Positions 61,972-64,000 of a stretch of 64,000 bases of DNA are shown in pieces (the first letter of the stretch is position 1; every line of letters begins with the position of its first letter). Both the position numbers and the translations under genes were made by a program. Below the pieces are notes generated by a model. It did no database searches and was not told the origin of the DNA. It saw only the letters and a program-made list of their open reading frames with translations. The stretch comes from Cytobacillus kochii (GTDB taxonomy: Bacteria; Bacillota; Bacilli; Bacillales; Cytobacillaceae): positions 186,001 to 250,000 of the forward strand of contig NZ_JAIVAM010000008.1 in assembly GCF_020171845.1 (NCBI RefSeq), written 5' to 3'.

Positions 61972-62829
61972 ATGAAGAAAGTACTTGCAGGAACAGTTAC
62001 AGTTGCTCTTTTTCTTGGAGGCTGCAGTCAATTAGATCCTTATTTAGAAAAAATACCTTTTCTATCTAATTCGGAACCAACTTCAGTAGATGAGCCTGTA
62101 GAAAAAGAAGAGGACAATCAGCAAGAAACAGAAAACAATCCAACTGAACAACCTCCCGAACAAGATGAACAAAATGAAGATGACCTAACATTAGCTTCTC
62201 AATTTTTTAATCAAATTGAAGATGTGGATGGAAAACCAACAATAGCAAACCCAACAAACTTGATGGTAATGGTGAATAAAGACTTTGCTTTACCGGCAGA
62301 TTATGCTCCTGAAGACCTTGTTCGTGCAGATGTTGAATATTCTTTTGGAGATCAAGATATTGAGAAAAGTTACCTTAGAAAAGAAGCCGCAGATGCATTA
62401 GAAGAATTATTCTCTGCAGCTAAAAAAGAAAATATAGCGTTATTTGCTGTTTCTGGGTATCGTTCATATGATCGGCAGGAAGCAGTTTTCCAAGCAGAGG
62501 TAAATAGCGTAGGTGAGGAAAAAGCTTCAGAAGCAGTGGCTCTACCTGGAAGTAGTGAACATCAAACAGGATTAGCGATGGATATTTCAAGTCCTTCAGT
62601 CGATTACACGTTAACACAAGATTACGAAGATACAAAAGAAGGTAAATGGCTAAAAGAGAATGCACATAAGTACGGATTTATTTTACGTTATCCAAAAGGA
62701 AAAGAAGAAATAACAGGATACAAATTTGAACCTTGGCATTTTCGCTATGTTGGAAAAGAAGCAGCGAAGGTCATTTTTGAGAAAGATCTAACATTAGAAG
62801 AATACTTTGAGTCGGTAAAAGAAATTTAA
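61972..62829 (+). CDS. yodJ: D-alanyl-D-alanine carboxypeptidase lipoprotein YodJ (VanY/M15)
   Basis: Lipoprotein (lipobox LFLGGCSQ, Cys at about residue 17) with an acidic Glu/Asn/Gln-rich spacer (30-75) and an M15B peptidase domain: VSGYRSYDRQEAVFQAEV, zinc site SSEHQTGLAMDISSP (His and Asp) and EPWHFRYVGKEAA (catalytic Glu and zinc His). Trims D-Ala from peptidoglycan stem peptides outside the membrane. ATG 61972 after AGGGGAAAAG. 285 aa. Matches YodJ next to deoD. Confidence 0.95.
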   Translation: MKKVLAGTVTVALFLGGCSQLDPYLEKIPFLSNSEPTSVDEPVEKEEDNQQETENNPTEQPPEQDEQNEDDLTLASQFFNQIEDVDGKPTIANPTNLMVMVNKDFALPADYAPEDLVRADVEYSFGDQDIEKSYLRKEAADALEELFSAAKKENIALFAVSGYRSYDRQEAVFQAEVNSVGEEKASEAVALPGSSEHQTGLAMDISSPSVDYTLTQDYEDTKEGKWLKENAHKYGFILRYPKGKEEITGYKFEPWHFRYVGKEAAKVIFEKDLTLEEYFESVKEI

Positions 62830-63050
62830 GTACGCTTCTTCATAAAAATGTACCAAAAAGCGATTAATGGAATAATAGGGAAAAGAAAAAAGTATTGAAA
62901 AAAATGATCAATACGAAATAAATAACAACTCAATGGCAGGAATAAAACGAAACTTAATAATGCTTGACCATAAGAATGATTAAATATTCCTGAGATAAGA
63001 AAGATAATAGATAAAGCAAAACAGCACCATAGTAATATACCAGGAATCAT
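62826..63050 (-). CDS. Small membrane protein, 74 aa
   Basis: Minus-strand gene, ATG 63050 after AAAGGAG (9 nt). Three hydrophobic spans (IPGILLWCCFALSIIFLISG, ALLSFVLFLPLSCYLF, FFLFPIIPLIAFWYIF) and a basic C-terminus. Overlaps yodJ end to end by 4 bp (convergent). Family not recognised; similar small three-span proteins are common near cell-wall genes in Bacillaceae. Confidence 0.65.
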   Translation of the reverse strand: MIPGILLWCCFALSIIFLISGIFNHSYGQALLSFVLFLPLSCYLFRIDHFFQYFFLFPIIPLIAFWYIFMKKRT

Positions 63051-63345
63051 GCATTCATTCTCCTTTCATCATTTATGTAATGATTATGTGGGGTTTGGGG
63101 AAATTAGAAGTGAACAAATGAGATTCACTTTGTAGAAGGAGACTTTCCCCATTTAATCGATACATAATAAAAGAAGCTTGAATTCTTAAGATGAAAGGAA
63201 TACATAAGAAAATTCTTCCTCTTTTCCAAAGAAATAAGATATAATTTTCAGTACAGTAGTATAGTTATTGATACCGATAACGCCAATATAAAATCTTAAA
63301 CTTGAGTAAGCATCACAGCTTACAGTGATGAAAGTGGTGAAAGGG

Positions 63346-64000
63346 TTGTCTAATGAAGTAAATAATGATGAAGAAAAACAGGAAGTAAAGGATAAGCCTA
63401 AGCTAATAAAAATGAAGTTATTCCCGTTTATTATGCTTGTATTCATCCTTGTTTTTGTAACAGCTGGAATCACCACATTAGCATTGTCTTTCGGTGACGA
63501 GAAGGCCGTAAATGTAGGAACGAATGAAAGAAGTGAATTTTCAAAGTTATATAAAGCCTATGATTCATTGAACGAAAATTATTTCCAAGAAATTGATTCG
63601 GGTGAATTAATTAATGGGGCCATCAATGGGATGCTAGATTCACTAGATGATCCATATTCTGATTATATGAATGAAGATGAAGCTGCTAATTTCCATCAAA
63701 GCATCTCCTCTTCTTTTGAAGGAATTGGCGCAGAAATTACAGAACAAGACGGACAAATTGTCATTGTTTCACCATTAAAAGGTTCACCTGCAGAAGATGC
63801 TGGTCTACAACCAAATGACCAAATTGTATCTGTTGATGGAAAGAGCTTGCAAGGAATGAGTTCTTCAGAAGCAGTCCTATTAATAAGAGGCGAAAAAGGT
63901 TCAAAAGTAGAACTGGAAATTGGTCGTGGTGGTAACAATGAACCGATGAATGTAACAATTACGAGAGATACAATCCCTCTTGAAACGGTATATGGCGAAA
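63346..64000 (+). CDS. Carboxy-terminal processing protease (CtpA/B, S41), 5' part, runs off window
   Basis: TTG 63346 with GGTGA five nt upstream is favoured; GTG 63337 is possible. Charged cytoplasmic N-terminus, one membrane anchor (KLFPFIMLVFILVFVTAGIT, about residues 25-44), then the S41 N-terminal helical region (INGMLDSLDDPYSDYMNEDE) and a PDZ domain from about residue 100 (FEGIGAEITEQDGQIVIVSP, KGSPAEDAGLQPNDQIVSVD). The Ser/Lys catalytic core lies beyond the window. B. subtilis has ctpA beside yodJ, so ctpA is likely. TATAAT at 63239-63244 is the probable -10. Confidence 0.93.
   Translation, partial: MSNEVNNDEEKQEVKDKPKLIKMKLFPFIMLVFILVFVTAGITTLALSFGDEKAVNVGTNERSEFSKLYKAYDSLNENYFQEIDSGELINGAINGMLDSLDDPYSDYMNEDEAANFHQSISSSFEGIGAEITEQDGQIVIVSPLKGSPAEDAGLQPNDQIVSVDGKSLQGMSSSEAVLLIRGEKGSKVELEIGRGGNNEPMNVTITRDTIPLETVYGE

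Overview
The window reads as a chromosomal segment of a low-GC, endospore-forming Bacillaceae bacterium. Three things point there: strong AGGAGG-type ribosome binding sites, frequent TTG and GTG starts, and two long blocks in nearly the gene order of the Bacillus subtilis yp- and yo- regions. I see no rRNA, tRNA, CRISPR array, prophage or intact insertion sequence.

Layout. 1-4.6 kb: the end of fhs, an unknown gene, an ABC-F ATPase and a CvfC/YpgR protein. 4.8-7.2 kb: a non-housekeeping stretch with 36 full copies of a 51-bp tandem repeat that runs into the 3' remnant of a GNAT acetyltransferase, then featureless DNA. 7.2-10.6 kb: bacilliredoxin, a YpiP-type methyltransferase, a hidden 25-aa membrane microprotein, an aminotransferase and YpjP. 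10.6-19.9 kb: a Ter stress island with a TerC exporter behind a sigma-W promoter, a four-gene biosynthetic module (aldolase-like lyase, two phosphoribosyltransferase-fold proteins, HAD phosphatase) and YceG-YceH-TerD. 20-31.3 kb: a secreted lethal-factor-like protease, thyA, dfrA, ilvA, tatA, tatC, ypmP, degV, ypmQ, ypmR, ypmS, msrA and msrB. 31.4-36 kb: an IclR regulator, two secreted proteins on the minus strand, a YjcZ-type small protein and an MccF/LD-carboxypeptidase.

36.3-46.7 kb is a lysine degradation (kam) locus: yodT, yodS, yodR, yodQ, an aldehyde dehydrogenase, yodP, a sigma-54 activator and kamA, then yokU and yozE. A textbook -24/-12 promoter precedes kamA. 46.7-58.1 kb interrupts the yozE-yodN order with an accessory catabolic island: GntR regulator, tripartite tricarboxylate transporter (tctC, tctB, tctA), acyl-CoA dehydrogenase, acyl-CoA synthetase, an alkylsulfatase-like metallo-hydrolase with altered metal-ligand positions, and a SulP anion permease. 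A shared 19-20 bp operator-like motif occurs twice before the regulator and once before the dehydrogenase. 58.1-64 kb returns to the conserved order: yodN-like, yozD, a glycerophosphodiesterase, yodL, deoD, yodJ and the start of a Ctp protease that runs off the window.

The points most worth a second look are the GNAT-linked minisatellite, the Ter module with its split regulation, the sulfatase/SulP/TTT island with its operator set, and the sigma-54 control of kamA.
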